From contig NZ_CP080999.1 of the NCBI RefSeq assembly GCF_019645855.1, forward strand, positions 4,278,001 to 4,342,000: 64,000 nucleotides of DNA, written 5' to 3'. Shown one piece after another: positions 43,292 to 51,471 of the stretch (position 1 is the stretch's first letter; each line of letters starts with the position of its first letter). A program made the translations under genes and the position numbers. The DNA comes from Mycobacterium malmoense (GTDB lineage Bacteria > Actinomycetota > Actinomycetes > Mycobacteriales > Mycobacteriaceae). The notes beneath the pieces were generated by a model, which was given only the letters and a program-made list of their open reading frames with translations, did not search any database and was not told the origin of the DNA.

Positions 43292-44463
43292 CCGATACCA
43301 GCTTCGTCGAAAGCGAGGAACGCCGGGCCCTGCGCAAGGCGGTGGCCGAATGGGCGTCCAACTACGGCAGCGAGTACTACCTCGAAAAGGCGCGGGCACA
43401 CGAACACACCACCGAATTATGGTCCGAAGCAGGAAAACTCGGCTTTCTCGGGGTGAACCTGCCCGAGGAGTACGGCGGTGGCGGCGCCGGAATGTACGAG
43501 CTGTCGCTGGTGATGGAGGAAATGGCGGCCGCGGGTAGCGCGCTGCTGCTGATGGTGGTATCGCCCGCCATCAACGGCACCATCATCAGCAAGTTCGGCA
43601 CCGACGAGCAGAAGAAGCGCTGGATTCCGGCCATCGCCGACGGCTCCCTGACGATGGCTTTCGCGATCACCGAGCCGGACGCCGGATCCAACTCGCACAA
43701 GATCGTCACCACCGCCCGGCGCGACGGCGGCGACTGGATCCTGAAGGGCCAGAAGGTCTTTATCTCCGGCGTCGACCAGGCGCAGGCGGTGCTGGTGGTG
43801 GGTCGCACGTACAAAGACACGGGGGCCAAGTCCGAATCGCTCAGGCCGGCGTTGTTCGTGGTGCCCACCGACGCGCCCGGCTTCACCTACACGCCGATCG
43901 AGATGGAGCTGATCAGCCCCGAGCGCCAATTTCAGGTTTTCCTCGACGATGTCCGGCTTCCTGCCGACGCGCTGGTCGGAGCCGAGGACGCCGCCATCGC
44001 ACAGCTTTTCGCCGGCCTGAACCCCGAGCGCATCATGGGCGCGGCCAGCTCGGTCGGCATGGGCCGGTTCGCGCTGAAAAAGGCCGTCGATTACGTCAAG
44101 ACCCGCCAGGTCTGGTCCACGCCCATCGGCGCCCACCAAGGGCTGTCACATCCGTTGGCGCAGTGCCACATTGAGATCGAACTCGCGAAGCTGATGATGC
44201 AGAAGGCCGCGACGCTCTACGACGCCGGCGACGACGCGGGCGCGGCCGAGGCCGCCAACATGGCCAAGTACGCCGCCGCCGAGGCAGCCACCCGCTCGGT
44301 CGACCAGGCCGTGCAGTCTTTGGGTGGCAACGGGCTGACCAAAGAATATGGCGTCGCCGCCATGCTGGCCTCGGCGCGGCTCGGTCGGATCGCCCCGATC
44401 AGTCGCGAGATGGTGCTGAACTTCGTCGCGCAGACGTCGCTGGGCCTGCCTCGAAGCTACTGA
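43288..44463 (+). CDS. fadE12: Acyl-CoA dehydrogenase FadE12
   Basis: 391-residue acyl-CoA dehydrogenase. Seen: AFAITEPDAGSNSHKIVTTA, WILKGQKVFISGVDQAQAVL, GLNPERIMGAASSVGMGRFA, AVQSLGGNGLTKEYGVAAML and a C-terminal LGRIAPISREMVLNFVAQ. The usual C-terminal GGT-type loop is replaced by IAPISREM, a feature of citronellyl-CoA-dehydrogenase-like sequences that I recall, not proven. GTG start overlaps the accA2 stop as GTGA. Placed as the Rv0972c orthologue, between accA2 and echA7. Confidence 0.9.
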   Translation: MTDTSFVESEERRALRKAVAEWASNYGSEYYLEKARAHEHTTELWSEAGKLGFLGVNLPEEYGGGGAGMYELSLVMEEMAAAGSALLLMVVSPAINGTIISKFGTDEQKKRWIPAIADGSLTMAFAITEPDAGSNSHKIVTTARRDGGDWILKGQKVFISGVDQAQAVLVVGRTYKDTGAKSESLRPALFVVPTDAPGFTYTPIEMELISPERQFQVFLDDVRLPADALVGAEDAAIAQLFAGLNPERIMGAASSVGMGRFALKKAVDYVKTRQVWSTPIGAHQGLSHPLAQCHIEIELAKLMMQKAATLYDAGDDAGAAEAANMAKYAAAEAATRSVDQAVQSLGGNGLTKEYGVAAMLASARLGRIAPISREMVLNFVAQTSLGLPRSY

Positions 44464-44473
44464 AGCCGTACTG

Positions 44474-45262
44474 ATGGAAAATCGTCTCGTCGAGTATGCC
44501 GGCCCCGCCGACGCCGGCGGCCCGTTCGCGCGGCTGACGCTGAACTCCCCGCACAACCGCAATGCGCTGTCTGGCGCGCTCGTCGGCCAGTTGCATCAGG
44601 GACTGCGTGACGCCGCGGCCGACCCGGCGGTGCGGGTGGTGGTGCTGGGCCATACCGGCGGCACCTTCTGTGCCGGCGCGGATTTGAGTGAGGCCAGCGG
44701 CGGCGACCCTTTCGACGTGGCCGTCTCTCGGGCCCGCGAACTGACGGCGCTGTTGCGTGCCATCGTCGAATCGCCGCTGCCGGTGATCGCCGCCGTCAAC
44801 GGGCATGTCCGCGCCGGCGGGTTCGGCCTGATCGGTGCCTGCGACATCGCGGTCGCCGGCCCGCGCAGCACCTTCGCGCTCACCGAGGCGCGGATCGGCG
44901 TTGCCCCGGCGATCATCTCGCTGACCCTGCTGCCGAAGATGTCGGCGCGGGCCGCGGCGCGCTACTACCTGACGGGCGAGACGTTCGATGCGGCGCAGGC
45001 CACCGAAATTGGCTTGGTCACAATGGCGATCGACGACGTGGACGCCGCGGTGGGGAAGCTGGTCGCCGACGTGAGCCGCGGTTCTCCCCAGGGTCTTGCC
45101 GCGTCGAAGGCGCTGACCACAGCCGTCGTGCTCGAAGGGTTCGACCGCGATGCCGAACGGCTCACCGAGGAGTCGGCCCGGTTGTTCGTCTCCGACGAAG
45201 CCCGCGAGGGCATGCTGGCGTTCTTGCAGAAACGCCCGCCTAGTTGGGTGCCGCTCGGCTGA
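44474..45262 (+). CDS. echA7: Enoyl-CoA hydratase/isomerase EchA7
   Basis: Crotonase-fold hydratase of 262 residues. The oxyanion-hole segments are VVLGHTGGTFCAGADLSEA and AAVNGHVRAGGFGLIGACDI; a catalytic acidic residue is expected in TFALTEARIGVAPAIISLTL (E at TEARIG). Closest in layout to AtuE/LiuC-type hydratases. Last gene of the operon, 10 bases after fadE12. Orthologue of Rv0971c. Together the operon would oxidise, carboxylate and hydrate a branched acyl-CoA. Confidence 0.9.
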   Translation: MENRLVEYAGPADAGGPFARLTLNSPHNRNALSGALVGQLHQGLRDAAADPAVRVVVLGHTGGTFCAGADLSEASGGDPFDVAVSRARELTALLRAIVESPLPVIAAVNGHVRAGGFGLIGACDIAVAGPRSTFALTEARIGVAPAIISLTLLPKMSARAAARYYLTGETFDAAQATEIGLVTMAIDDVDAAVGKLVADVSRGSPQGLAASKALTTAVVLEGFDRDAERLTEESARLFVSDEAREGMLAFLQKRPPSWVPLG

Positions 45263-45341
45263 GCCTTAGGGACGGACCGAAAGGGGTACGCCTGTGCAGG
45301 AGATGGCGAGGTAGGACGGCGACCGACTTCATACGTCGACG

Positions 45342-46025
45342 TCATCGATGAACGTGGTCGAGTGTCATGCCGGCTGGCATTGGTCGCCTCGTCGTGGACC
45401 GTTCCACGCCCGGTCGAGAAGCACACCAGCAAAAGCAGATTGAGATGTTGATCGCGTTGGGAGCGACGATTGAATTCGTGATATTAAGCAGGCCGGTGCC
45501 ATTCCTGACAAAAGCCGGACTGCTGAGCAAGCCAAACCTGGAGCCGAAACCGTTGAGGAAGGTGTTCGTCACCGCACCGGGGGTATTGACCAGGTTGGTC
45601 AGCGCCCCCAATGTGTTCCCGGCATTCCACGCGTTGTAAACCGCTTGAAGACCAGGACCGAGCCCTTCTTGGATCTGGTTGCCCAGCTGGACGATCCCAT
45701 CGCTTCCAATAGCGGTTACACCGTTGAGTGCCAGATACTTGGTCGCGTTCGCGAGGTTCTGCGTGATGTATTCGGGAATATTCAGAATTTTGGCGAGCGG
45801 CAATCCGATTGTGATAAGTGGTTCCGCGTAAAGCGCCTCGTAAAAGTCCGTCACCATGCCCGTTACGTTGCCTGATATAAGGGCGGTTAACGCTTTTTGG
45901 ATCCACCCCTGAAATTGAGTAGCAGCGGTTCCGGTGAAGTAGTTAACAGCAGTCTTCGCAGCTGTCTGCCAGGTTGAGACGTAGAGATCGCCGTATGAGA
46001 CCCCATTTGCGGCGACCTGCTGCAA
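45342..46025 (-). pseudogene. GjpA-like secreted/porin-like protein, truncated
   Basis: The minus-strand frame reads VSYGDLYVSTWQTAAKTAVN, then EALYAEPLITIGLPLAKILN, NATKYLALNGVTAIGSDGIV and NTPGAVTNTFLNGFGSRFGL, the hydrophobic, Asn/Ala-rich central part seen in mycobacterial proteins annotated as GjpA-like outer-membrane porins (tentative family call). There is no signal peptide: an in-frame TGA at 46032-46034 separates it from upstream residues (ADRVNDVAAAQQ), and no ATG is available. The C-terminal 30 residues change character after IVAPNAINIS, suggesting a second lesion. It therefore looks like a decayed gene. Confidence 0.6.
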
Positions 46026-46585
46026 ATCCGCTCACTGTTGCGCTGCGGCAACGTCATTCACCCGATCGGCGCACTCTACATCCGGAAGATCCTCAAAACC
46101 GCGGCGGTGAAGGTCGGTGAAGGTCGGTGAAGGGCTTGGCGGTCGCTCATCAAATTGTCCTCAAGGCAGGACGGTCTTTTAGCCCGTGTTCTTCGCGTGT
46201 AGAACGGAGCACCCGTGGTTGCGCGAGGCGCCCGGCATGGGCGTGGGTGCAGCCGGTCAACGATGCCCGGAAACTTCTTCGATCCTCGATCGGGCACGTG
46301 GGCCGGGCGCCGTGTCGGCCGTCCCCGGTTCACGTCACGCAAGGCGATCACCGGCAGTGGCAACGGATTCCAACGGGTGGTTGGTCGTGGCGAAAGCAAA
46401 GTCCCGATAGGTCCTCCCCGTCGGGAGGGGCGCAACGAAGCGGCAAGGGCCCAGCGTCGCCAGAGCCGCGCGGGAAGCCCCCGCATTTCTGCCGTCGAGC
46501 ACGTCAAACTTAAGCGCTTCCTAGGAGGAAGGTTTCAGTTTAGCCAACCCTCTTGCAGCAAAACCTGTACGTCGTAGGCTCGTGA
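46026..46585. other. Intergenic region with short tandem repeat, no gene seen
   Basis: About 560 bases. From 46105 to 46133 there is a 10-bp tandem repeat (unit AGGTCGGTGA, two full copies plus partial flanking ones). The minus-strand side next to it contains the stop-interrupted extension of the GjpA-like remnant. Frames longer than 100 codons occur on both strands but their composition is Arg/Pro-rich in the way of antisense frames, so I do not call them. The 3' end should contain the promoter for the gene at 46586. Confidence 0.5.
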
Positions 46586-47191
46586 ATGATGAGCAACTCA
46601 GCGCAACGCGATGCGAGGGACACACGCGACGAAGCGTCGCGTGCGGCCGACACCGATCGCATCCAGATTGCGCAGTTGCTGGCGTACGCAGCGGAGCAGG
46701 GGCGCCTGCAGCTGAAAGACTATGAAGACCGCCTAACCAGGGCGTATGCGGCGACCACGTACGAAGAGCTGGATCAGCTCAGGGCCGACCTGCCGGGCGC
46801 GCCGGTAAGCCCACGCAGGGGCGGCAAACCCAATCCGGCGCCGTCCACGTTGCTGCTTGCCCTGATGAGCGGGTTCGAGCGGCGCGGCCGATGGAACGTG
46901 CCGAAGAAGCTCACCACCTTCAGCTTCTGCGGGGGCGGGGTGGTGGATCTGCGCTACGCCGACTTCACCTCGACCGAGGTCGACATTCACGCGATCTCGA
47001 TCATGGGCGTGCAGAACATCTTGCTGCCTCCCGAAGTCAACGTCGAAATCCACGGTCGCGGCCTGATGGGCGGCTTCGACCGCAACGTCGTGGGCAAGGG
47101 CACGCCCGGCGCGCCGAAGGTGAACATTCACGGCTTCTCGTTGTGGGGCGGTGTGGGCATCAAGCGCAAATCCCGCAAGCCTCGCCCGTAA
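46586..47191 (+). CDS. DUF1707-domain protein (Rv0966c)
   Basis: 201-residue protein with an N-terminal DUF1707 domain, DRIQIAQLLAYAAEQGRLQL and KDYEDRLTRAYAATTYEELD, seen on many actinobacterial regulators and envelope-associated proteins. The C-terminal half is beta-rich (LTTFSFCGGGVVDLRYADFT, VDIHAISIMGVQNILLPPEV, VNVEIHGRGLMGGFDR), resembling a LiaF/cell-wall-active-antibiotics-response fold. Two adjacent ATG codons (46586, 46589) may start it. Orthologue of Rv0966c; its usual neighbour csoR is absent. Function unknown. Confidence 0.85.
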   Translation: MMSNSAQRDARDTRDEASRAADTDRIQIAQLLAYAAEQGRLQLKDYEDRLTRAYAATTYEELDQLRADLPGAPVSPRRGGKPNPAPSTLLLALMSGFERRGRWNVPKKLTTFSFCGGGVVDLRYADFTSTEVDIHAISIMGVQNILLPPEVNVEIHGRGLMGGFDRNVVGKGTPGAPKVNIHGFSLWGGVGIKRKSRKPRP

Positions 47192-47203
47192 CAGTTCGAC
47201 CGA

Positions 47204-48343
47204 TCAACCCACCGCGGATGCTTGGTCATAGCGGTAGCGGTGAATGACTTCTCCCCAACGCTGCGTGACGATCGCGCGCTGTTCAGCCGTCAGTTTGTAG
47301 GTGTTCGTTTCGTAATCCACATGGTCGGCAAGGTACTGTCGCAGGCGCGGTCGGTATTGCTCGAAGCCGTCAAGACCCAGATGTTCGTACAGTTGGCGCA
47401 ATTGCCCCTCGGGATCGCTGACCAGGTCTTCATAGCGCAATTCGTAGAAGCGTGACGGATCAACGAGTTCTCGCCCTTCGTCCAACTTTCGATACAGATC
47501 GACGTAGGTAGACAGAACCCTCTCGTCCAATCCCTCGAACGTCGGTCGTTGCAAGCTGTGTACGCGGGACAACCTCTTAAGAAGATGGATGCTCGATGGA
47601 TAAACGAGGTACGGATCTCGGACGATGTGGATGAACTTCGCTTGCGGAAATATGTCCAACAGCACCTTGATTCGGAAACTGTGATTCGGGTTTTTGAGGA
47701 TCACTGTCTTGCGATGGCGGAAATACACCTGCTGAACGAACCTGAAGAGGATGCGTTTCCATGCTTCCAGCTCTCGCGATGTCAACTGCTCCAAATCCAA
47801 ATACCGCTCATGCTGATTCGGCCGGTTCGGAAACGCGAGGGTCAGGTACGGCGACGGCTGCCCTTGCATGCACCATATGAACTCGTCTTCTTGCGGGTGA
47901 CGCAAGCTCAAATCCATGTTGTCCATGGCGCGGTGCTTCGACACCAGAAATCCCAGCAACGGCGCAATCCGCTCGGTCAGTAGAAAATGTTGTGGCGCAA
48001 CGCATTCGAAGCCCGTGGGACCGGTGTGACGATCGTCGAGGACCAAAAGTTCGTGCAGCAAGGTGGTGCCGGTACGCCAGTGCCCAACGATGAAGATCGG
48101 CGGATCGGCGATCACCGTTTTGGCCAGTCGCCTGTCGAACAAGATCTTCTGCCACAACCCCAGGAAGGAGTTGACGACGCTGACAAGCGTGAAAAGGACG
48201 GCGAAGTGCCAGCGGCTGGGGTGCACGGCGAAACGGTTGCGGATCAGCAGGCGCGCCCATGCCGAGAAACTGCAACCGATCCACACCGGCGCGGCCCACT
48301 CATGCCACCGGGAAAATCGAGACGTCAAACGGGGGGTCTTCAT
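47204..48343 (-). CDS. stf3: PAPS-dependent sulfotransferase, Stf3-like
   Basis: Sulfotransferase of 379 residues. The 5'-phosphosulfate-binding loop is FIVGHWRTGTTLLHELLVL and the 3'-phosphate-binding region KFIHIVRDPYLVYPSSIHLL. A hydrophobic stretch near the N-terminus (WHFAVLFTLVSVVNSFLGLW) may associate with the membrane. It follows the CYP128-like gene by 17 bases, the same pair as M. tuberculosis Rv2268c-Rv2267c, where CYP128 hydroxylates menaquinone MK-9 and Stf3 sulfates it to sulfomenaquinone (established there). The start at 48343 was chosen because the earlier in-frame start would overlap the P450 gene. Confidence 0.8.
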   Translation of the reverse strand: MKTPRLTSRFSRWHEWAAPVWIGCSFSAWARLLIRNRFAVHPSRWHFAVLFTLVSVVNSFLGLWQKILFDRRLAKTVIADPPIFIVGHWRTGTTLLHELLVLDDRHTGPTGFECVAPQHFLLTERIAPLLGFLVSKHRAMDNMDLSLRHPQEDEFIWCMQGQPSPYLTLAFPNRPNQHERYLDLEQLTSRELEAWKRILFRFVQQVYFRHRKTVILKNPNHSFRIKVLLDIFPQAKFIHIVRDPYLVYPSSIHLLKRLSRVHSLQRPTFEGLDERVLSTYVDLYRKLDEGRELVDPSRFYELRYEDLVSDPEGQLRQLYEHLGLDGFEQYRPRLRQYLADHVDYETNTYKLTAEQRAIVTQRWGEVIHRYRYDQASAVG

Positions 48344-48360
48344 CGCGCGTGGTGCACGCT

Positions 48361-49710
48361 CTATGCGGTCGCGCGGGGGGTGACGGCGACCCGTAACCGG
48401 GTCAGGCCGCGTAGGTTGGCATTTGTCGTCCACGACGGCGGCTCGACCACGTCAATCCGGTCGATGTTGGCGACGATCTCGCGCAGGATCGCCTGGCCTT
48501 CCATCCGCGCCAGCTGCGTCCCGGGACACGAGTGGATGCCGGAGCCGAACGCGAGATGCCCGGCTGGGTTGCGGTCGGCGCGAAAGACGTCCGGGTCATC
48601 GAATTGGCGCGGGTCACGATTGGCCGCCCCCCACGCCAGCAGCACCAGAGAGCCCGCAGGGATGACGGCGTCGCCGACGGGATAGTCGACGCGCGCTGTG
48701 CGGCAGATGTTTTGGACCGGCGACATAAAGCGAAGTTGCTCCTCAATCGCCGACGGGATCAGATCTGGTCGCTGCGCGAGGAGCTTGAACTGATCCGGAT
48801 AGTCGGCCAGCGTGAGGAATAAGGTGCTGATCATATTCGCGGTGGTTTCATAGCCCGCAACCAGCAGCAACACCGCGAACAAGAACAATTCGTCATCGCT
48901 GATCCGGCTCTGCTCGGCATGCGCGGCAAGCTGCCCGAGGATGGTGGACTCCCCCAGCAGCCCGTTGTCGCGTCTGTGAGTGAAGAGCTTGCGCAACCGC
49001 CGAAATCCGGTGAAGCCCTGCACCAGCGAAACCAGCCCCGGCACCGACAGCTTGACGTCGGTGATGCGAATCGCCTGGTTGGACAGGCGGCAGAAGGCGG
49101 CCTCGTCGGGTCCCGCTACGCCGAGAACATTGGTGATGGTGCGCATCGGCATCGGTGCGGCCACGGTGGAGACGACGTCCGCGGTTGCCCGGCCCAGCAG
49201 CCCGCCAACCAATTCACGGGCAAGTTCGTCGATCATCGGACGCCAGGACTCCAACGCGCCGCGCGCCATACCCGGCGCCAGTTGCTTGCGCATCCGAGTG
49301 TGTACAGGCGGATCAGACGTGGGAAGGAAAGGGGGCGCCCCCCGTGACAAGGTGACTCCACCGGCGCTGGACAACGCGTCGTGGTTGCGCGCGGCCTCGC
49401 GGACGTCGGAGTACCTGCTCAAGATGTAGACGTCGCGCTTGGGGTTGTAGTGCACGCGCTCGCCCGCCAAAAGCTCCCGGTAATACGGGTAGGGGTCGCG
49501 GGCTATCGCGGGTTTCAACGGGTCAAAGTCGGTGATCTGCACATGCTTTGGGTCATGGTTGTCGATCAGTTTCGACCGCACTTTCCTGGCTGCGGTAAGT
49601 GCGAGCACTTTTGCCAGCATGGGCGCGCACGCCCGCACAAGCTGGGTATCGCGCCTCATCGTTGCGGTCACAGGAAAGTCAAGGCGAGCTGGCATACGCC
49701 AACTCGCCAT
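48361..49710 (-). CDS. cyp128: Cytochrome P450 CYP128-like
   Basis: P450 of about 449 residues, recognised as CYP128-like from several long segments (KRDVYILSRYSDVREAARNH, LPTSDPPVHTRMRKQLAPGM). Functional motifs: I-helix LLLVAGYETTANMISTLF, K-helix AIEEQLRFMS (ExxR) and heme loop FGSGIHSCPGTQLARMEG with the axial Cys. In M. tuberculosis CYP128 acts on menaquinone ahead of Stf3. I start at the ATG at 49710; later ATGs (49695, 49659) and an earlier frame start (49758) are possible since the N-terminus is poorly conserved. Confidence 0.85.
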   Translation of the reverse strand: MASWRMPARLDFPVTATMRRDTQLVRACAPMLAKVLALTAARKVRSKLIDNHDPKHVQITDFDPLKPAIARDPYPYYRELLAGERVHYNPKRDVYILSRYSDVREAARNHDALSSAGGVTLSRGAPPFLPTSDPPVHTRMRKQLAPGMARGALESWRPMIDELARELVGGLLGRATADVVSTVAAPMPMRTITNVLGVAGPDEAAFCRLSNQAIRITDVKLSVPGLVSLVQGFTGFRRLRKLFTHRRDNGLLGESTILGQLAAHAEQSRISDDELFLFAVLLLVAGYETTANMISTLFLTLADYPDQFKLLAQRPDLIPSAIEEQLRFMSPVQNICRTARVDYPVGDAVIPAGSLVLLAWGAANRDPRQFDDPDVFRADRNPAGHLAFGSGIHSCPGTQLARMEGQAILREIVANIDRIDVVEPPSWTTNANLRGLTRLRVAVTPRATA

Positions 49711-50164
49711 GTTGCCAATCAACGCGATCACGCCTTGCGTGATCGGCGCGGAGCACAAGGTGCCGCGCTCGCACGGGCATCCGCCCGCGGCACCCGACCC
49801 TGTGCTGCATCGGTACCGGATAGCGTCGCTGTCATGGCCCCCAGGTCTCAGGCAGGTGAGGTTTCCGAACAGTGCATAGAGTACCGACGCGTGTCGAACC
49901 GCACGCGATTTCCGGCCGTAATCGCCTATTTGACAGGTGTCAACAAACCTGACCTGCCGGCGGACCCGCCCGGTTCGAAGCGAGGTGACGCCGTGGCGCT
50001 GACGGAGGTTCGGTTCTCGATGTCCGACGATGGGAGCTGGGCCACAGTCGCGGGCATGAGGCTATCCACGCCTGGTCAGCACCAGGTGGCGGTGGCAAGC
50101 TAGAGACCGGCCGTGGCCGGGCTGGACCGCCACAATGCTGCAACTCCCGTGAAAGGCGACGTGT
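49711..50164. other. Divergent promoter region between the P450 and the F420-dependent oxidoreductase
   Basis: About 450 bases without a convincing gene. A perfect palindrome TTGACA-GG-TGTCAA lies at 49930-49943 and looks like a small operator of TetR or GntR type. A plus-strand frame to 50103 has no recognisable family and resembles non-coding translation. The region probably carries the promoters for the minus-strand cyp128-stf3 pair and the plus-strand LLM gene. Confidence 0.45.
49930..49943. promoter_or_regulatory. Palindromic operator candidate TTGACA-N2-TGTCAA
   Basis: Perfect 6-bp dyad with a 2-base centre in the divergent gap upstream of cyp128 and the LLM gene. The left half could also pass for a -35 box. 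No regulator gene is next to it, so its role is a guess. Confidence 0.35.
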
Positions 50165-51310
50165 GTGAACCAGGTCCGAGTCGGCCTCAGCACTCAGCTC
50201 CTCAATTCTCGATATTCCCCGACCGCGCTCACTCACGCCAACGTGCTGATGGCCACGGCGAGTGGCGTCGACTCCTACTGGGTGGCCGACCACCTCAATT
50301 CGCTGTTCCCGCGCTCGATCGCCACGCCGGACTACCTTGGTGTCGCCAAACTCGTCCCTAAGATCGACGCCCAATTCGAACCGTGGACGATGCTCGGATA
50401 TCTCGCCTCCCGCAACCGCTTTGCACGCCTGCGGCTTGGCATCGGCGTCACGGACGCCAACCGGCGTCATCCGGCGGTCACCGCGCAGGGCGCGGCCACG
50501 TTGCACCTCATCACCCGCGGCCGTGCCATCCTCGGCATCGGCGTCGGGGAGCGGGAGGGCAATGAGCCCTACGGGGTGGACTGGACCAAACCCGTGGCGC
50601 GCTTCGAAGAGGCGATCGCCACAATCCGCGCGCTGTGGAACTCCCGCGGCGAACCCATCTCGCGTGAGTCGCCGTACTTCCCTTTGCGTAACGCGGTGTT
50701 TGACCTGCCGCCCTACCGTGGCAAATGGCCCGAGATATGGATCGCCGCCAAGGGCCCGCGGATGCTGCGAGCCACCGGACGCTACGCCGACGCCTGGTTC
50801 CCCGGGCTGGTTTCGGGGCCCGAAGCCTACGCATCCGGCCTTGAAGCTGTGCACACGGCGGCGTCCAACGCCGGGCGGGATCCGGGTTCGATCACGCCGG
50901 CGCTCTCGATCTTCGTCGTCACCGGGCGAAGCCGCGACGAGGTCGAGCAGACGCTGAACTCCGATGCCGCGAAAGCCTTCGCGCTCATCATTCCGGGCCA
51001 GATGTGGGCCGACCACGGCGTGCAACACCCGCTTGGGCATGACTTCGCCGGCGCCCAGGACCTGATCCCGCAAACGTTAGACGAGCAGACGGTGCTGTCC
51101 TACGTCAAAGACGTCCCGGTATCGCTGCTCAAAGATGCGCTGCTGGCCGGGACGCCCGACGAGGTCATCGATCAGGCTGCGCAGTGGCGCGACCACGGGG
51201 TGCGCTATCTCGTTGTCAACAATCTCAGCCACCTGCAGCCGACCCTATGGAAAGGCCTCGCATCTAGCGCACCCTTCTTCAAGATCCTGCGCGGGCTCAA
51301 GGGACTGTGA
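50165..51310 (+). CDS. LLM-class F420-dependent oxidoreductase, phthiodiolone-ketoreductase-like
   Basis: Luciferase-like flavin/F420 enzyme of 381 residues. N-terminal VRVGLSTQLLNSRYSPTALT, then GVDSYWVADHLNSLFPRSIA, LGIGVGEREGNEPYGVDWTK, SPYFPLRNAVFDLPPYRGKW, EIWIAAKGPRMLRATGRYAD and LAGTPDEVIDQAAQWRDHGV. Sequence and length are close to Rv2951c, which reduces (phenol)phthiodiolone dimycocerosate in M. tuberculosis, but no dimycocerosate genes are present here, so the substrate may differ. Start is a GTG at 50165. It diverges from cyp128 and is convergent with the VWA gene. Confidence 0.85.
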   Translation: MNQVRVGLSTQLLNSRYSPTALTHANVLMATASGVDSYWVADHLNSLFPRSIATPDYLGVAKLVPKIDAQFEPWTMLGYLASRNRFARLRLGIGVTDANRRHPAVTAQGAATLHLITRGRAILGIGVGEREGNEPYGVDWTKPVARFEEAIATIRALWNSRGEPISRESPYFPLRNAVFDLPPYRGKWPEIWIAAKGPRMLRATGRYADAWFPGLVSGPEAYASGLEAVHTAASNAGRDPGSITPALSIFVVTGRSRDEVEQTLNSDAAKAFALIIPGQMWADHGVQHPLGHDFAGAQDLIPQTLDEQTVLSYVKDVPVSLLKDALLAGTPDEVIDQAAQWRDHGVRYLVVNNLSHLQPTLWKGLASSAPFFKILRGLKGL

Positions 51311-51471
51311 ATTCGGCCCACCGCGTGCGCGCTGGTGGTCCGGGGGCTGTTATCAGACGCCGCTGCCGCCGAGTCTGCGCTGGTGGCATCGAGCCTGCGT
51401 TCACGGCCGGCTTTTCGCCTTGGGCGCCGCTACCACCGCAGTCTCGACACCCCAGCGAACACCCGTGCCCG

